DNA of 64,000 nucleotides from CAVPTL01 sp963708725 (lineage in GTDB: Bacteria > Actinomycetota > Thermoleophilia > Gaiellales > JAICJC01): positions 620,001-684,000 of the forward strand of contig CAVPTL010000008.1 in NCBI GenBank assembly GCA_963708725.1, given 5' to 3'. The notes beneath the pieces are model-generated. The model was not told the origin of the DNA and did not search any database. It saw nothing but the letters and a program-made list of their open reading frames with translations. Positions within the stretch are counted from its first letter, which is position 1. Every line of letters begins with the position of its first letter. Positions 8,554 to 17,197 of this stretch are shown here, piece by piece. The position numbers and the translations under genes were made by a program.

Positions 8554-9695
8554 GTGGTTCTCGTCCCGGCGGCCTTGTCCCAGGTTGCCGGGACACCATG
8601 GCGGAGATAGCCCGCCAACGCGATCACCGTCGCCAACGTGACGAGCAGGTAGTAGTGCAGAACTCGCAGGATCCGGATTCGCCCGCCGGTGAGCATCGAG
8701 ACCCCGACCAGCAACAGACCGACGAGCTGGATTGCGAGCACCACCGCATAGATCGGCGCATGGCGTGCCAGAAGCGCGCTTGAGATCAGCAGCAGGATGT
8801 GCAATGGCCCACTCCAATAGCGCAGCAGCCGGTGCGAGATCAGCTCGACCCAGTAGGTCGGGCCGAGCCGTCGCAGCCCGAACATCTTGCCCTTGAACAG
8901 CATCAGCCAGGCATGCTCGAACATCCGCACCTTACGGCGGAACTCGTCCTCGATATCGGTGGTCATGTTCTCGACCGCCTTGGCATTCGGCTCGTACACC
9001 GCTCGATAGCCATTTTGCACCATCAGGTACGGGAAGCTCATGTCGTGGCCGAATCGCGGATCGACCTCGCGGTAGGCGTCGCGGCGAACGGCATAGATCG
9101 CGCCGTTTGAGCCCGTGATCGAATGAATCTGGGACTCGCGCGCGCGCAGCCACATCTCGTAGCGCCAGTACACGCCCTCCTGGTTGGTGCCGCCGGCGGG
9201 ATTCACCAGCCGCACGTAGCCGCAGGCCATGCCGACCCTGGGATCGGCGAACGGCCGCACCATCTGGCGCACCGAGTCGGGAGCCCAGATCACATTTGCG
9301 TCGCCGAAGGCCACGATCTCGCCGGTCGTCTCGCGCACTGCGCGATCCTGTGCGGCGACCTTGCCGCCGCGGGCGCAGTGGATCAGCCGAACCCCACGGT
9401 CGCTGTAGCGCGCGACGATCTCGTGGGTGGTGTCTGACGAGTCATCGGAGGTGACGACGATCTCGAGCAGCTCGCGCGGATAGTCGAGTGCCAGCGCGTT
9501 CTCGAGCTTGGCCTCGATCACGGCTTCCTCGTTATAGGCCGGGATGATCAGGCTGACCGTTGGCAGGATGTCGGACTCGGCGATCGGCCACGGGCGAAGC
9601 TTCGCCCACGCCCAGGCCACCAGCGGGTAGGCGAGGTGCGTCCACACGAGTGCGGCGAGGCTGAACCAGAAGATGATTTCGAGGACGGTGGTCAT
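8550..9695 (-). CDS. Membrane-bound glycosyltransferase family 2
   Basis: The 381-residue protein has an N-terminal membrane anchor (residues about 7-28), then a GT-A domain with VSLIIPAYNEE, the acidic DDSSDTT segment and AFGDANVIW. Three or four hydrophobic helices follow near the C-terminus. This is the plan of processive or single-addition GT2 enzymes acting at the cytoplasmic face. The gene starts a three-gene minus-strand operon with the sugar transferase and the FemAB-like gene. It is divergent from the MFS gene with 40 nt between starts, where the promoters must lie. Confidence 0.88.
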   Translation of the reverse strand: MTTVLEIIFWFSLAALVWTHLAYPLVAWAWAKLRPWPIAESDILPTVSLIIPAYNEEAVIEAKLENALALDYPRELLEIVVTSDDSSDTTHEIVARYSDRGVRLIHCARGGKVAAQDRAVRETTGEIVAFGDANVIWAPDSVRQMVRPFADPRVGMACGYVRLVNPAGGTNQEGVYWRYEMWLRARESQIHSITGSNGAIYAVRRDAYREVDPRFGHDMSFPYLMVQNGYRAVYEPNAKAVENMTTDIEDEFRRKVRMFEHAWLMLFKGKMFGLRRLGPTYWVELISHRLLRYWSGPLHILLLISSALLARHAPIYAVVLAIQLVGLLLVGVSMLTGGRIRILRVLHYYLLVTLATVIALAGYLRHGVPATWDKAAGTRTT

Positions 9696-9735
9696 CGCCG
9701 GGAGATTCTACGGGTGGGGCGTATCCTGACGGGGC

Positions 9736-10989
9736 ATGCGGTGGTTTTCGCAATCTCTCTCCTCCATCCGCACCGATGTCCCGCGGCCGGTGCAGACGTT
9801 GCAGTTGGGAGGGCTGCTCAACGCCTTCGGGACGGGCCTTGTATTCCCGTTTCTGATCATCTACCTGCACAACGTCCGCGGGATCACCCTTGGCCTGGCC
9901 GGGTTGATCGTCGGCACGAACTCGGCGGTGGCGCTCGTCACCGGGCCGGCCTGGGGCCCGTTGGTCGATCGGTTTGGGCCGCGCGAGGTGCTGCGGCTGG
10001 CATTGGTGTTCCTGGCGCTTGGATTTGCCAGCTTCGCCTTCGTGCACAGCGCGTGGCAGGGGTTTGTCGCCGCCGCGATTGCCGGCCTGGGAAACGGGGG
10101 CTTCTGGCCGGCGCAGTCGACCTTGCTGGCGGGGCTGACCGAGCGGTGGCAGCGACCGTCGGTGTTCGCGGTGCAGCGGATCACGATGAACCTTGGGATC
10201 GGGATGGGCGGCGTCGTCGGCGGTCTGATCGCGACCACCACACATCCGGGGAGCTTTCAGATCCTGTTTGCAGCCGACGCGATCACCTTCGCGCTGTTCG
10301 GGATCGTGCTCTCGTGGGTGCCGCGGGTCACCGCTGCCCATCGCGAGCACGGCCCGTCCGGCGGGTTCGCCGATGTGCTCCGGCATCGCTCGTTCATGGT
10401 GGTGATCGGGCTCAACCTCGTGCTGATCGCGGCGGGCCTCTCACAGATCGATGTGCTGCCCGCCTACATGAAGAACTTCGCGGGCGTCAACGAGCTCGGT
10501 ATCAGTCTGGTGTTCGCGGCCAACACCATCCTGATCGTGCTCGCCCAGCTGCCCGTGGCCCGGTCACAGCGCGGCCGGCGGCGGATGCGCACGCTCGCGG
10601 CGGTCGGCGTGTTCTGGGGGGTTGCCTGGCTGTTCGTTCCCGTGGTGGGCCTCAGCTCGGCTCACGTCGCGACCGCCGGGTTCATCGTCCTGGCCGCGAT
10701 CCTCGGCGTCGGCGAGTGCCTGCATGGAACCGTCCAGGCGCCACTCGTGACCGATCTCGCCGACGAACGGCTGATGGGCCGCTACATGGCTGCGTCGGCA
10801 TTCTCGTGGAGCGCGGGCTGGGCGATCGGGCCGGCCATCGGCGGCTTCATGCTGGGGGAATCCGCTACTGCGCTGTGGGTTGGGGCGGGAATCGTGTGCT
10901 TCGCCGCCGGTGCATCCACGGTGCTACTCGAGCGCCTGATTCCCGATCACGTGCGACGCACGCCGAGCGTCGTCAGCGCAGGTGAATAG
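9736..10989 (+). CDS. Major facilitator superfamily transporter
   Basis: The 417-residue protein has about 12 hydrophobic segments. The MFS A-like motif between helices 2 and 3 reads GPLVDRFGPREVLR, and a glycine-rich helix 5 has GLGNGGFWPAQS. It resembles drug or metabolite exporters of the MDR type. Its substrate is unknown; its setting among glycan genes does not require it to be part of the pathway. A TATCCT element 10 nt before the start may be the -10 box. The 3' end overlaps the convergent O-antigen-ligase-like gene by 43 nt. Confidence 0.85.
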   Translation: MRWFSQSLSSIRTDVPRPVQTLQLGGLLNAFGTGLVFPFLIIYLHNVRGITLGLAGLIVGTNSAVALVTGPAWGPLVDRFGPREVLRLALVFLALGFASFAFVHSAWQGFVAAAIAGLGNGGFWPAQSTLLAGLTERWQRPSVFAVQRITMNLGIGMGGVVGGLIATTTHPGSFQILFAADAITFALFGIVLSWVPRVTAAHREHGPSGGFADVLRHRSFMVVIGLNLVLIAAGLSQIDVLPAYMKNFAGVNELGISLVFAANTILIVLAQLPVARSQRGRRRMRTLAAVGVFWGVAWLFVPVVGLSSAHVATAGFIVLAAILGVGECLHGTVQAPLVTDLADERLMGRYMAASAFSWSAGWAIGPAIGGFMLGESATALWVGAGIVCFAAGASTVLLERLIPDHVRRTPSVVSAGE

Positions 10990-12284
10990 GCGACGCGGGC
11001 GCGCGAGAACAGCACCATCCCGCCAACGGTGAGCACCGCCAGCGCGAAGAAATAGTCGAACGACATCGTCAGATAGAAGAAGTTGGCGGCAGCGGTTCCG
11101 ATCAGCGCGGCGGTCGTGCCCCAGCCCGTGGCCCGGATGTCTGGATCGGTCGCCTTTCGGATCGCGAGCGCGCAGGCCACCAGGTAGAAGAAGTAGGCCA
11201 GGTACACGGCCAGCCCGACGATTCCCGTTTCCACGAGGGTCGCGATCCAGATCGAGTGCGGTCCGAAGTCGCTGCGGCCGGTGATGAACTCGTAGAACAC
11301 GGCGAAGGTGTTGAAGCCCATGCCGAACAGCGGGTTGGGATTGAGCGCCGGCGGCACCAGCTGGTAGAACTGGAGGTGGGTCTGGGTACCGCTTCCGCCG
11401 GTCGAGATCCGGGTCTCGATCACCTTGCGGATGAAGTGGCTGGACGCGTACAGGGCCGCAAATGCGACGATCAGGGGTGTCAGCACCAGGATCACCGAGC
11501 GCATCCGCGGCAGGCGATGGCGGAGCACGGGGAAAAGCACGATCAGACCGACGAAGTCTCCGAGAGCGCCCGATCGCGACAGCGTCAGGATCTGCACCCC
11601 GAACATGAACAGCAGCATCCAGCCCATTCGCCGGCGCTCGCGCGGCGCGCGCAGATAGACCGGCAGGAACAGCAGCAGCGGCACGCACAGCATCACGCCG
11701 AGGTGGTTGGGGTCGCCGGTGAGCGCGTTGACGCGGTAGATGCTCTGGGAGCCGCTGACCTGGCCGTAGACGTTGATCCCGCCGACGCCACCCTGGCCGG
11801 CGGTGAGCGGCCCCACCACCAGCTTGTCGAGATTGATGCCCGCGCCGACCTGCACGACCAGCTGAATCAGCCCGTACACGCAGTTCAACAGCAACCCGCC
11901 GGTGAACCACTTCCAGCCCTCGACGAACAGCAAACGGCCGCGTCGTGAGATGTGGGCGACGCCGCAGATGAGGAAGGCGAAGTGCACCGTCCACGACCCC
12001 AGCCCTTTGGCCCAGAAGCTGAGCGCCGCGTGGTTTTGAAGGTCGAAGTAGCCGGCGAGGTAGACCGCGGCGAACACCGCCATGAAGCCCAGGAGGGTGA
12101 GGCACGCGGCCGGCACCGCGGCGTCGCGTGTGCGAATGCGATCGACCAGGAACACGATCACGAACGCGAGCGCGAAGATGTTGGTGATCGTCAGCGAGAC
12201 GGCGGGGGTTTCCCACCTGATCTTCTCCCACGTCAGCACGCCGAGAGTGCACAGGAACAGCAGGTCGAGCGTGGTTCGCTTCAT
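10947..12284 (-). CDS. O-antigen ligase-like membrane protein (first of two)
   Basis: The 445-residue protein has about ten to twelve hydrophobic helices. Its large external loop near residues 160-210 contains YRVNALTGDPNHLG. A second block, NPLFGMGFNTF, followed by HSIWIATLVETGIVG, matches the conserved end of the Wzy_C/WaaL domain. Such proteins either polymerise glycan repeats (Wzy) or ligate the glycan to its acceptor (WaaL). Sequence alone does not separate the two. Its start overlaps the upstream GT4 stop as ATGA. A second gene of the same superfamily lies at 15764-17197, so a polymerase/ligase pair is possible. Confidence 0.85.
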   Translation of the reverse strand: MKRTTLDLLFLCTLGVLTWEKIRWETPAVSLTITNIFALAFVIVFLVDRIRTRDAAVPAACLTLLGFMAVFAAVYLAGYFDLQNHAALSFWAKGLGSWTVHFAFLICGVAHISRRGRLLFVEGWKWFTGGLLLNCVYGLIQLVVQVGAGINLDKLVVGPLTAGQGGVGGINVYGQVSGSQSIYRVNALTGDPNHLGVMLCVPLLLFLPVYLRAPRERRRMGWMLLFMFGVQILTLSRSGALGDFVGLIVLFPVLRHRLPRMRSVILVLTPLIVAFAALYASSHFIRKVIETRISTGGSGTQTHLQFYQLVPPALNPNPLFGMGFNTFAVFYEFITGRSDFGPHSIWIATLVETGIVGLAVYLAYFFYLVACALAIRKATDPDIRATGWGTTAALIGTAAANFFYLTMSFDYFFALAVLTVGGMVLFSRARVAYSPALTTLGVRRT

Positions 12285-13564
12285 GCCGTCACGCTTCGCA
12301 GCACGGCCGCCATCTCCCTGGCGCGGGTGCGTCGGTGCAGAGCTTCTCGCTCCTCCGCCGGCAGGACGACGTCGGGCAAGCCGTCACCGGCCCAGCGATC
12401 GTAGATGCCTTCGAGCGCGATCTCGAGCTGGGCCTGGTCGTTGCCGTCGACCACCTCACCCGAGCCGGTGCGGCGGATCAGATCGGCGGCGACGCCGCCG
12501 GGCGGCACCGCTGCCAGAATCGGCCGGCCGGCGGCGAGATACTCGTAGACCTTGCCCGAGACGACGACGTCGCCCCGCCCCTCGGCGTCGGGGATCAGGA
12601 GCAGCAGCACGTCGGCCTCCCGCTGCGCCGCGAGGGCCTCACCGTAGGGCAGAAACCCGGTCTCCTCCCAGGCCTCGTCGATCCCGAGGGAGTGCGCCCA
12701 GTCGCGGTCAGACGAGCGCAGGTCGCCGACAAACCGGATCACCAACCGGTCGCGGAGCTCGGGACGGCGGGCGATCAGAGCCGCGGTTGCCGAGAGCAGC
12801 GGCCGCGGTGTGCGCTGGCCGAAGAACGCGCCGGCGTGCACGATCACACATCGCTCGCCCGGGAGGTACTCGAGCCCGTCGAAGTCTTCGAAGTCCGAAC
12901 CGTTGGGAATCACGCTGGTATGCATGGCAGCACGGGGGTCGAGCCCGCGAGCTTCGTCGGCGATCGCTTCGGTGACCGCCGTGACGGCGCGGGCGCGGCG
13001 CACGACCGATCGGGCCATGTGGCGCTCGATCGCTCGCTTGGCGCGCACGCCGGCCCGGTCGTAGTGGCGATGGGGGTGCGACAGCCAGGGGTCGCGGAAG
13101 TCGGCGACCCACGGCGTGCGGGTGGCGGTCGCGATGGCCTCGCCGATCAGATGGGTGGAGTTGGGTGGCGAGCTGGTGAGGATCACGTCGATCTTTCGGT
13201 CTCGCACGACCTTGATGCCGATGGGGACGGCGGTTGCTGCCCAGGGCAGGGTCTTGTCGGGGATCAGCGCGCGCTGATACAGCAGTCGCGCCTGCACGGC
13301 GGCGCGGCTCAGACCGGTGTGATCTCCCAGGGCGTCGGCGTGTGACGACGACTCGGGCCCGAGGAACCGCGCGCGGTGGACGGTGGTCTCGGCCGGGATG
13401 GCGGCAAGCAGTGGCTCGTCGCGGGCAAACCACTTGGGGTCGGACGGGGCGAGCACGTCCACCTCGACCCCGAACTCGGGCAGGTGGCGGCAGAACTTGA
13501 GCGTGCGTTGCACCCCTCCGCCTCCTGCGGGTGGGAAGTAAAAGGCGATCACCAGGACGCGCAC
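12281..13564 (-). CDS. Glycosyltransferase family 4
   Basis: The 427-residue protein starts MRVLVIAFYFPPAGGGGVQR, the usual opening of GT4 enzymes that grip a lipid-linked acceptor. An N-terminal domain with VADFRDPW is followed by a donor domain with VIPNGSDFEDF, VHAGAFFGQR and a late VSGKVYEYLAAGRPILA block that includes the conserved glutamate. It should add one sugar during repeat-unit assembly. The stop overlaps the start of the O-antigen-ligase-like gene. The start is 33 nt from the divergent ATL gene. Confidence 0.88.
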   Translation of the reverse strand: MRVLVIAFYFPPAGGGGVQRTLKFCRHLPEFGVEVDVLAPSDPKWFARDEPLLAAIPAETTVHRARFLGPESSSHADALGDHTGLSRAAVQARLLYQRALIPDKTLPWAATAVPIGIKVVRDRKIDVILTSSPPNSTHLIGEAIATATRTPWVADFRDPWLSHPHRHYDRAGVRAKRAIERHMARSVVRRARAVTAVTEAIADEARGLDPRAAMHTSVIPNGSDFEDFDGLEYLPGERCVIVHAGAFFGQRTPRPLLSATAALIARRPELRDRLVIRFVGDLRSSDRDWAHSLGIDEAWEETGFLPYGEALAAQREADVLLLLIPDAEGRGDVVVSGKVYEYLAAGRPILAAVPPGGVAADLIRRTGSGEVVDGNDQAQLEIALEGIYDRWAGDGLPDVVLPAEEREALHRRTRAREMAAVLRSVTA

Positions 13565-13597
13565 GGCCGGAGTCTACGGCTCGCTATCGTTGGCAGC

Positions 13598-13915
13598 GTG
13601 CAGCTTCCGGCTGGTTTCCGGGTGGTTTCGGAGCTCACCGCGCTCGATGAGTCGGTGCACGAGCGGGTGCGCGCGATCCCTCCGGGGCGGGTTTCGAGCT
13701 ACGGTCGCATCGCTGATGACCTGGGACTGCCAGGCCGCTCGCGACGGGTTGGGCTGGCGATGACACGAGGCGACGACGACGTGCCCTGGCATCGGGTGGT
13801 GAATGCCTCGGGGCGGCTGGTTCCCCACCACGAGCGCGAGCAAGCCCAGCGCCTCCGAGCCGAGGGCGTGATGGTTGCCGACGGCCGCGTCACCCCCCCG
13901 ATCCCGTGGGTGTGA
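13598..13915 (+). CDS. Alkyltransferase-like protein (ATL, MGMT fold without the acceptor cysteine)
   Basis: This 105-residue protein matches the DNA-binding C-terminal domain of O6-alkylguanine-DNA alkyltransferases. It has the IPPGRVSSYGRIAD helix-turn-helix entry and the active-site region DVPWHRVVNASG. The acceptor cysteine of the PCHRV motif is tryptophan here (about residue 64). That is the hallmark of ATL proteins, which bind O6-alkylguanine and hand it to nucleotide excision repair without removing the alkyl group. The GTG start at 13598 gives the normal ATL length. A true alkyltransferase with PCHRVVG is at 53436-53948. A palindromic repeat follows 22 nt after the stop. Confidence 0.88.
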   Translation: MQLPAGFRVVSELTALDESVHERVRAIPPGRVSSYGRIADDLGLPGRSRRVGLAMTRGDDDVPWHRVVNASGRLVPHHEREQAQRLRAEGVMVADGRVTPPIPWV

Positions 13916-13937
13916 CGTATCAGCAACAATTCAGCGC

Positions 13938-13972
13938 CGTGAATAAATGGTGCCTGGCACCATTTATTCACG
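13938..13972. repeat. Dispersed palindromic repeat, copy 2
   Basis: This is a perfect palindrome with 17-bp arms (CGTGAATAAATGGTGCC and complement) around a central T. It starts 22 nt after the ATL stop codon and lies between two convergent genes. It abuts a larger imperfect inverted repeat at 13975-14100. As a hairpin it could terminate transcription from both sides. Confidence 0.85.
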
Positions 13973-13974
13973 CG

Positions 13975-14100
13975 CCAGGCGCAGGCCTCGGCGGCTCTGG
14001 CAAGGATCGAGTGGTGAGCGGAGCGGAGGCGTGCCAAAGGCACGTTGAGCACCGCACCACCACGTGGGACGCCGCCCAGAGCCGGCGAGGGCCAGCCTGG
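13975..14100. repeat. Large quasi-palindromic element between convergent genes
   Basis: The 126-nt stretch folds back on itself. The outer arms start CCAGGC and end GCCTGG, and share CGGCTCTGG on the left with CCAGAGCCG on the right. An inner GTGGTG pairs with CACCAC. The apex is a perfect CGTGCC-AAA-GGCACG stem at 14030-14044. The two halves are almost equal (61 and 62 nt). It fills the gap between palindrome copy 2 and the stop codon of the ATP-grasp gene, which ends at 14101. It may be a bidirectional terminator, a structured RNA or the remnant of a palindromic mobile element. No open frame in it looks protein-like. Confidence 0.6.
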
Positions 14101-15135
14101 TTAGTCGCGGTCGTGGTCGAGGTATTCAAGCTGGTCGAAGTAGCGGGTAACCCGGCGGCCGATTTCGACGCGTGGTTGGAGGTCCATCAGCTCGGCCTCG
14201 GTGATCAGGCCCATCGCGAGCTTCACCGTGAGCCATGACATGTTGAGGTCGGGCTGATAGACCACGGTCGAGATGCGCGCGTTGACCTCGAGCAGGTACT
14301 CGCCGATGAATCCGAGGTTGACCAGGTGATCCAGCTGGAGCGCCTCGATCATCTTGCGCGACGAGTCCAGCAGGTCGGGGCGGTCGATCAGCTCGAACTC
14401 CATCGCGAGCCCGGCCCGGATCGCCTCGCGGGTCTTGGCACTGATCACGAGTGTGCGGCCTTCGCGGCAGATCGCGTCGGTTGCCTGCTCGGGGCCGGTG
14501 ATCAGCTCCATCACGAGCATCGGCGGGAACCCGTCGCCCGAGTCGAGGATCTCGGTCGCCTCCTCCACCGACAGGGGAAGCAGCGTGCCGGGCCGTCCCT
14601 CCAGCAGGTTCCGGCGCCGGTCGGCGGTCGCCGACAACACCCGAAAACCGCGCCCGCCCTTGCCTTCGACCGGCTTCATGCAGACGTCTCTGCCGGGGTA
14701 TCCGAGCTCGCGTGCTGCCGAGAGCAGAGCCTCGCCGTCGGTGACCTCGATGCTTTCGGGCTGTGGGATCCCGAGCTCCTTGGCGAGGCGGGTGGTCTCG
14801 GTCTTCGATGCTGCCCGCTCGATCGAGTCCGGCTTGCACACCAGCACCGGCACCTCGAACAGGTCGACGTTGCGCGAGATCGCGAGGATCTCGGCCGACG
14901 ATTGCGGGAACACGCAGTCGACTCGCTCGTGGCGAGCGATCTCGGCAAGAGCTTCGGCGAAGCGTGGATCGTTCCCCGCCGGCACCTCGTGGAAGTGATC
15001 ACAGAGGAAGTGGCCGGCGGACTGGTGTCGCATGTCGGTACCGACCAGCGTGACCTGCTGCTCGCCGTTCTCGCGCAGTCCGCGCAGCAGGGACGCCGCT
15101 CCGGGAGCCCCCGTGGCGGTCACCAGGATCTTCAC
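14101..15135 (-). CDS. ATP-grasp domain protein (carbamoyl-phosphate-synthase-like)
   Basis: The protein of about 344 residues has a pre-ATP-grasp Rossmann part (VKILVTATGAPGAASLLRGL) and an ATP-grasp core with KPVEGKGGRGF as the ATP-binding loop. MLVMELITGPEQATD and the metal-binding region GEYLLEVNARIS follow. Such enzymes join an acyl phosphate to an amine or other nucleophile. In polysaccharide loci they often sit beside PIG-L deacetylases, as here, and may decorate an amino sugar. The GTG at 15135 overlaps the PIG-L stop as GTGA; a GTG at 15144 is an alternative start. The stop abuts the quasi-palindromic element. Confidence 0.82.
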   Translation of the reverse strand: MKILVTATGAPGAASLLRGLRENGEQQVTLVGTDMRHQSAGHFLCDHFHEVPAGNDPRFAEALAEIARHERVDCVFPQSSAEILAISRNVDLFEVPVLVCKPDSIERAASKTETTRLAKELGIPQPESIEVTDGEALLSAARELGYPGRDVCMKPVEGKGGRGFRVLSATADRRRNLLEGRPGTLLPLSVEEATEILDSGDGFPPMLVMELITGPEQATDAICREGRTLVISAKTREAIRAGLAMEFELIDRPDLLDSSRKMIEALQLDHLVNLGFIGEYLLEVNARISTVVYQPDLNMSWLTVKLAMGLITEAELMDLQPRVEIGRRVTRYFDQLEYLDHDRD

Positions 15136-15767
15136 ATCACCCACCTGTACACCTCGAACACCTCCGCGAGCTCACGACCACTCTCGATGCCGTGGGTGCG
15201 GGCGATGTTTCGGATGTACTCCTCATTGGCGTAGTTGCGATGCTGCTGAGACTCGTAGCACTGAAGCGCCGAGACCTTGGCGTCGAGATGCCGCGGCTCG
15301 AGTGACACATACGCCTGCTGTTGAAAGTTGAAGCAGTTCCATGGGATCTCGTATCCGAGCAGCGTGGTGCGCTTGAAGGCGCGGGTGCCCTCGCGGGCGA
15401 TCGTCTCGTGATCCTGGTGGATGTCTCCAAGCGAGGGCATCAGCACCAGGTCGGGTTTCAGATCGGCGTTGGTCGACACCAGTATCTCGAGGATCTCCTG
15501 CCGGGCCGCCGGGAACGTCCGTACCTCGAAGTCGTGGATGGTGAGATTGGACTCCGGGATGCCGAGCGCGCCCGTGGCAGCTCGCACCTCGTGGGCAAGA
15601 GTGTCGGCGGGAAACCCTGCGGGGAGTGATCGCGATGCCGTCGAGAAGGCCGCGTAATGCACCTCGGCTCCCGCCTCGACCAGTCGCGCGATCGTCCCGC
15701 CACAGCCAAACTCGCCGTCATCGGTGTGTGGCGCCAGCACCAGGGCGCGGCGCCCCGCCGAGATCAC
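15132..15767 (-). CDS. PIG-L/LmbE-family deacetylase
   Basis: The 211-residue protein has the metal-binding opening VLAPHTDDGEFGCGGT, a variant of the family HPDDE motif with Thr for Pro. The second ligand block is GDIHQDHETIAREG. Enzymes of this family remove N-acetyl groups from GlcNAc-type sugars on lipids or small molecules, usually with zinc. The GTG start at 15767 overlaps the stop of the upstream O-antigen-ligase-like gene as GTGA. Its product may supply the free amine used by the ATP-grasp enzyme encoded next, which is inference from gene order. Confidence 0.88.
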   Translation of the reverse strand: MISAGRRALVLAPHTDDGEFGCGGTIARLVEAGAEVHYAAFSTASRSLPAGFPADTLAHEVRAATGALGIPESNLTIHDFEVRTFPAARQEILEILVSTNADLKPDLVLMPSLGDIHQDHETIAREGTRAFKRTTLLGYEIPWNCFNFQQQAYVSLEPRHLDAKVSALQCYESQQHRNYANEEYIRNIARTHGIESGRELAEVFEVYRWVM

Positions 15768-17197
15768 GCGGCTTGCTCCGGCGAGTCCGCGGAGTTGAGC
15801 GAGGTGGATGTGAGCACGAGCAAGGCCATCAGGATCCAGGTCGTCGGGTCTTCGAAAAAGGCATTGTAAAAGATCGAGCTGGTGAGGATCGCGAGGAACG
15901 CGGCCAGGAGCGTCAGGCGCGCCGCCCGAAACGGGCCAGAGCCGACCGCGGCAGCGACCACCGCGGCGATCATCGCCAGGTACATCACGATCCCCACCGG
16001 GCCGAGTTCGGCGACCACCGTCAGCGGCGTCGTGTGCGACGCGGCACTCGCAACGCGCCACGGGTGCAACGATCCAGCCAGTGCGGCCTTGGAGAACCCG
16101 CCAAGGCCGGCGCCTGCCAGCGGGTGGTCGCTGATGACGCGTTTGGCGAGTCGCCACAGGTGCAGGCGGTCAGAGGTGACCTTGTTGGCGCTTGAACCGC
16201 TGAGCGCGACCAGAAGCGCGACGAAGCCCGCGACCCCGGCGGTGGCGACGATGCCGATCGTGATCCGCCGTGGCCACAGGCTCGCGCCGAGCGCGAGCGT
16301 GCCAACCGCCAGGGCGAGGTATCCCGACTGCGAGTAGCTGACGTACATCCCGAGGAACAGGTACGTCATCAGCGCCAGGAGCCACGGGCTGGCCTTGCGG
16401 TGAATTGCGACTCCGGCGAGCAGCACGATTGTGACGGCCATGAAACGCGCGTAGATGCTCGCGTCCCAGAACAGGGAGTTCACCCGAAAGAACGACTTGT
16501 AGGTGTTCTCGACCTGGATTCCCGGGTTCCAGAAGATGTGGTGGGTGAGCTCCTGGCCAAGGGCGACCGTTGCGAACACGATCGCAAGCACGGTCTGCAC
16601 CGTCAGCGCGCCGCGCAGCGCATCGACGTTGATTTCGAGTTGCGCCAGGCGGGCCACCATCAGGCCGAACGGGAGGTAGAAGAACAGCATCTCGATCGCG
16701 CCGTGGTGGGTGTCGACGCTCCAGGCCATCGAGATCGCCGACCAGCCCACGAACGCCACCACCGTCATCCCGATCCAGCCGGTGCCGCGTGCGGGATCGC
16801 GTCTGCGCACGAGTTCATACGCGGTGGCGGCCGCCCCCGCGGCGATCACGACGTAGAGCGGAACGAGCAGATTGGCGTCGGTCTTGCCGACGTGAAAGGG
16901 CACCCGCGCCGGCGCCGTCGCCACCACCGCGAGCAGGTACAGCCACGGCCAGCGGTAGATCAACCCCGCAGCCACCACGAGGCCGACGATGCCGACGACG
17001 GCACCCGCCAGACCGACCGCGGGGTGGCCCGTCAGGGTTGTGTGCACATGGTGGATCGGGGTGGCCAGAAGCGACGAGGAGATGAGCGCTATGCCGATCG
17101 CGAATACCGCGAGGCCAAGGCGTCGCAGGCGCACGTCGAGGCCCAGGAGAAGTGGCGTCAGGCCAGCTGCGGCGACGATCGAGCCGGCGGCGTTCAT
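15764..17197 (-). CDS. O-antigen ligase-like membrane protein (second of two)
   Basis: The 477-residue protein is strongly hydrophobic with about twelve predicted helices. The external loop and signature region include SDHPLAGAGLGGF followed by HTTPLTVVAELGPVG, the Wzy_C pattern with its conserved histidine and glutamate. It differs clearly from the protein at 10947-12284, so the two are not recent duplicates. One may polymerise repeats and the other attach the finished chain, but which does which is not visible. Its start overlaps the stop of the FlgD-like gene as ATGA and its stop overlaps the PIG-L start. Confidence 0.85.
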   Translation of the reverse strand: MNAAGSIVAAAGLTPLLLGLDVRLRRLGLAVFAIGIALISSSLLATPIHHVHTTLTGHPAVGLAGAVVGIVGLVVAAGLIYRWPWLYLLAVVATAPARVPFHVGKTDANLLVPLYVVIAAGAAATAYELVRRRDPARGTGWIGMTVVAFVGWSAISMAWSVDTHHGAIEMLFFYLPFGLMVARLAQLEINVDALRGALTVQTVLAIVFATVALGQELTHHIFWNPGIQVENTYKSFFRVNSLFWDASIYARFMAVTIVLLAGVAIHRKASPWLLALMTYLFLGMYVSYSQSGYLALAVGTLALGASLWPRRITIGIVATAGVAGFVALLVALSGSSANKVTSDRLHLWRLAKRVISDHPLAGAGLGGFSKAALAGSLHPWRVASAASHTTPLTVVAELGPVGIVMYLAMIAAVVAAAVGSGPFRAARLTLLAAFLAILTSSIFYNAFFEDPTTWILMALLVLTSTSLNSADSPEQAA

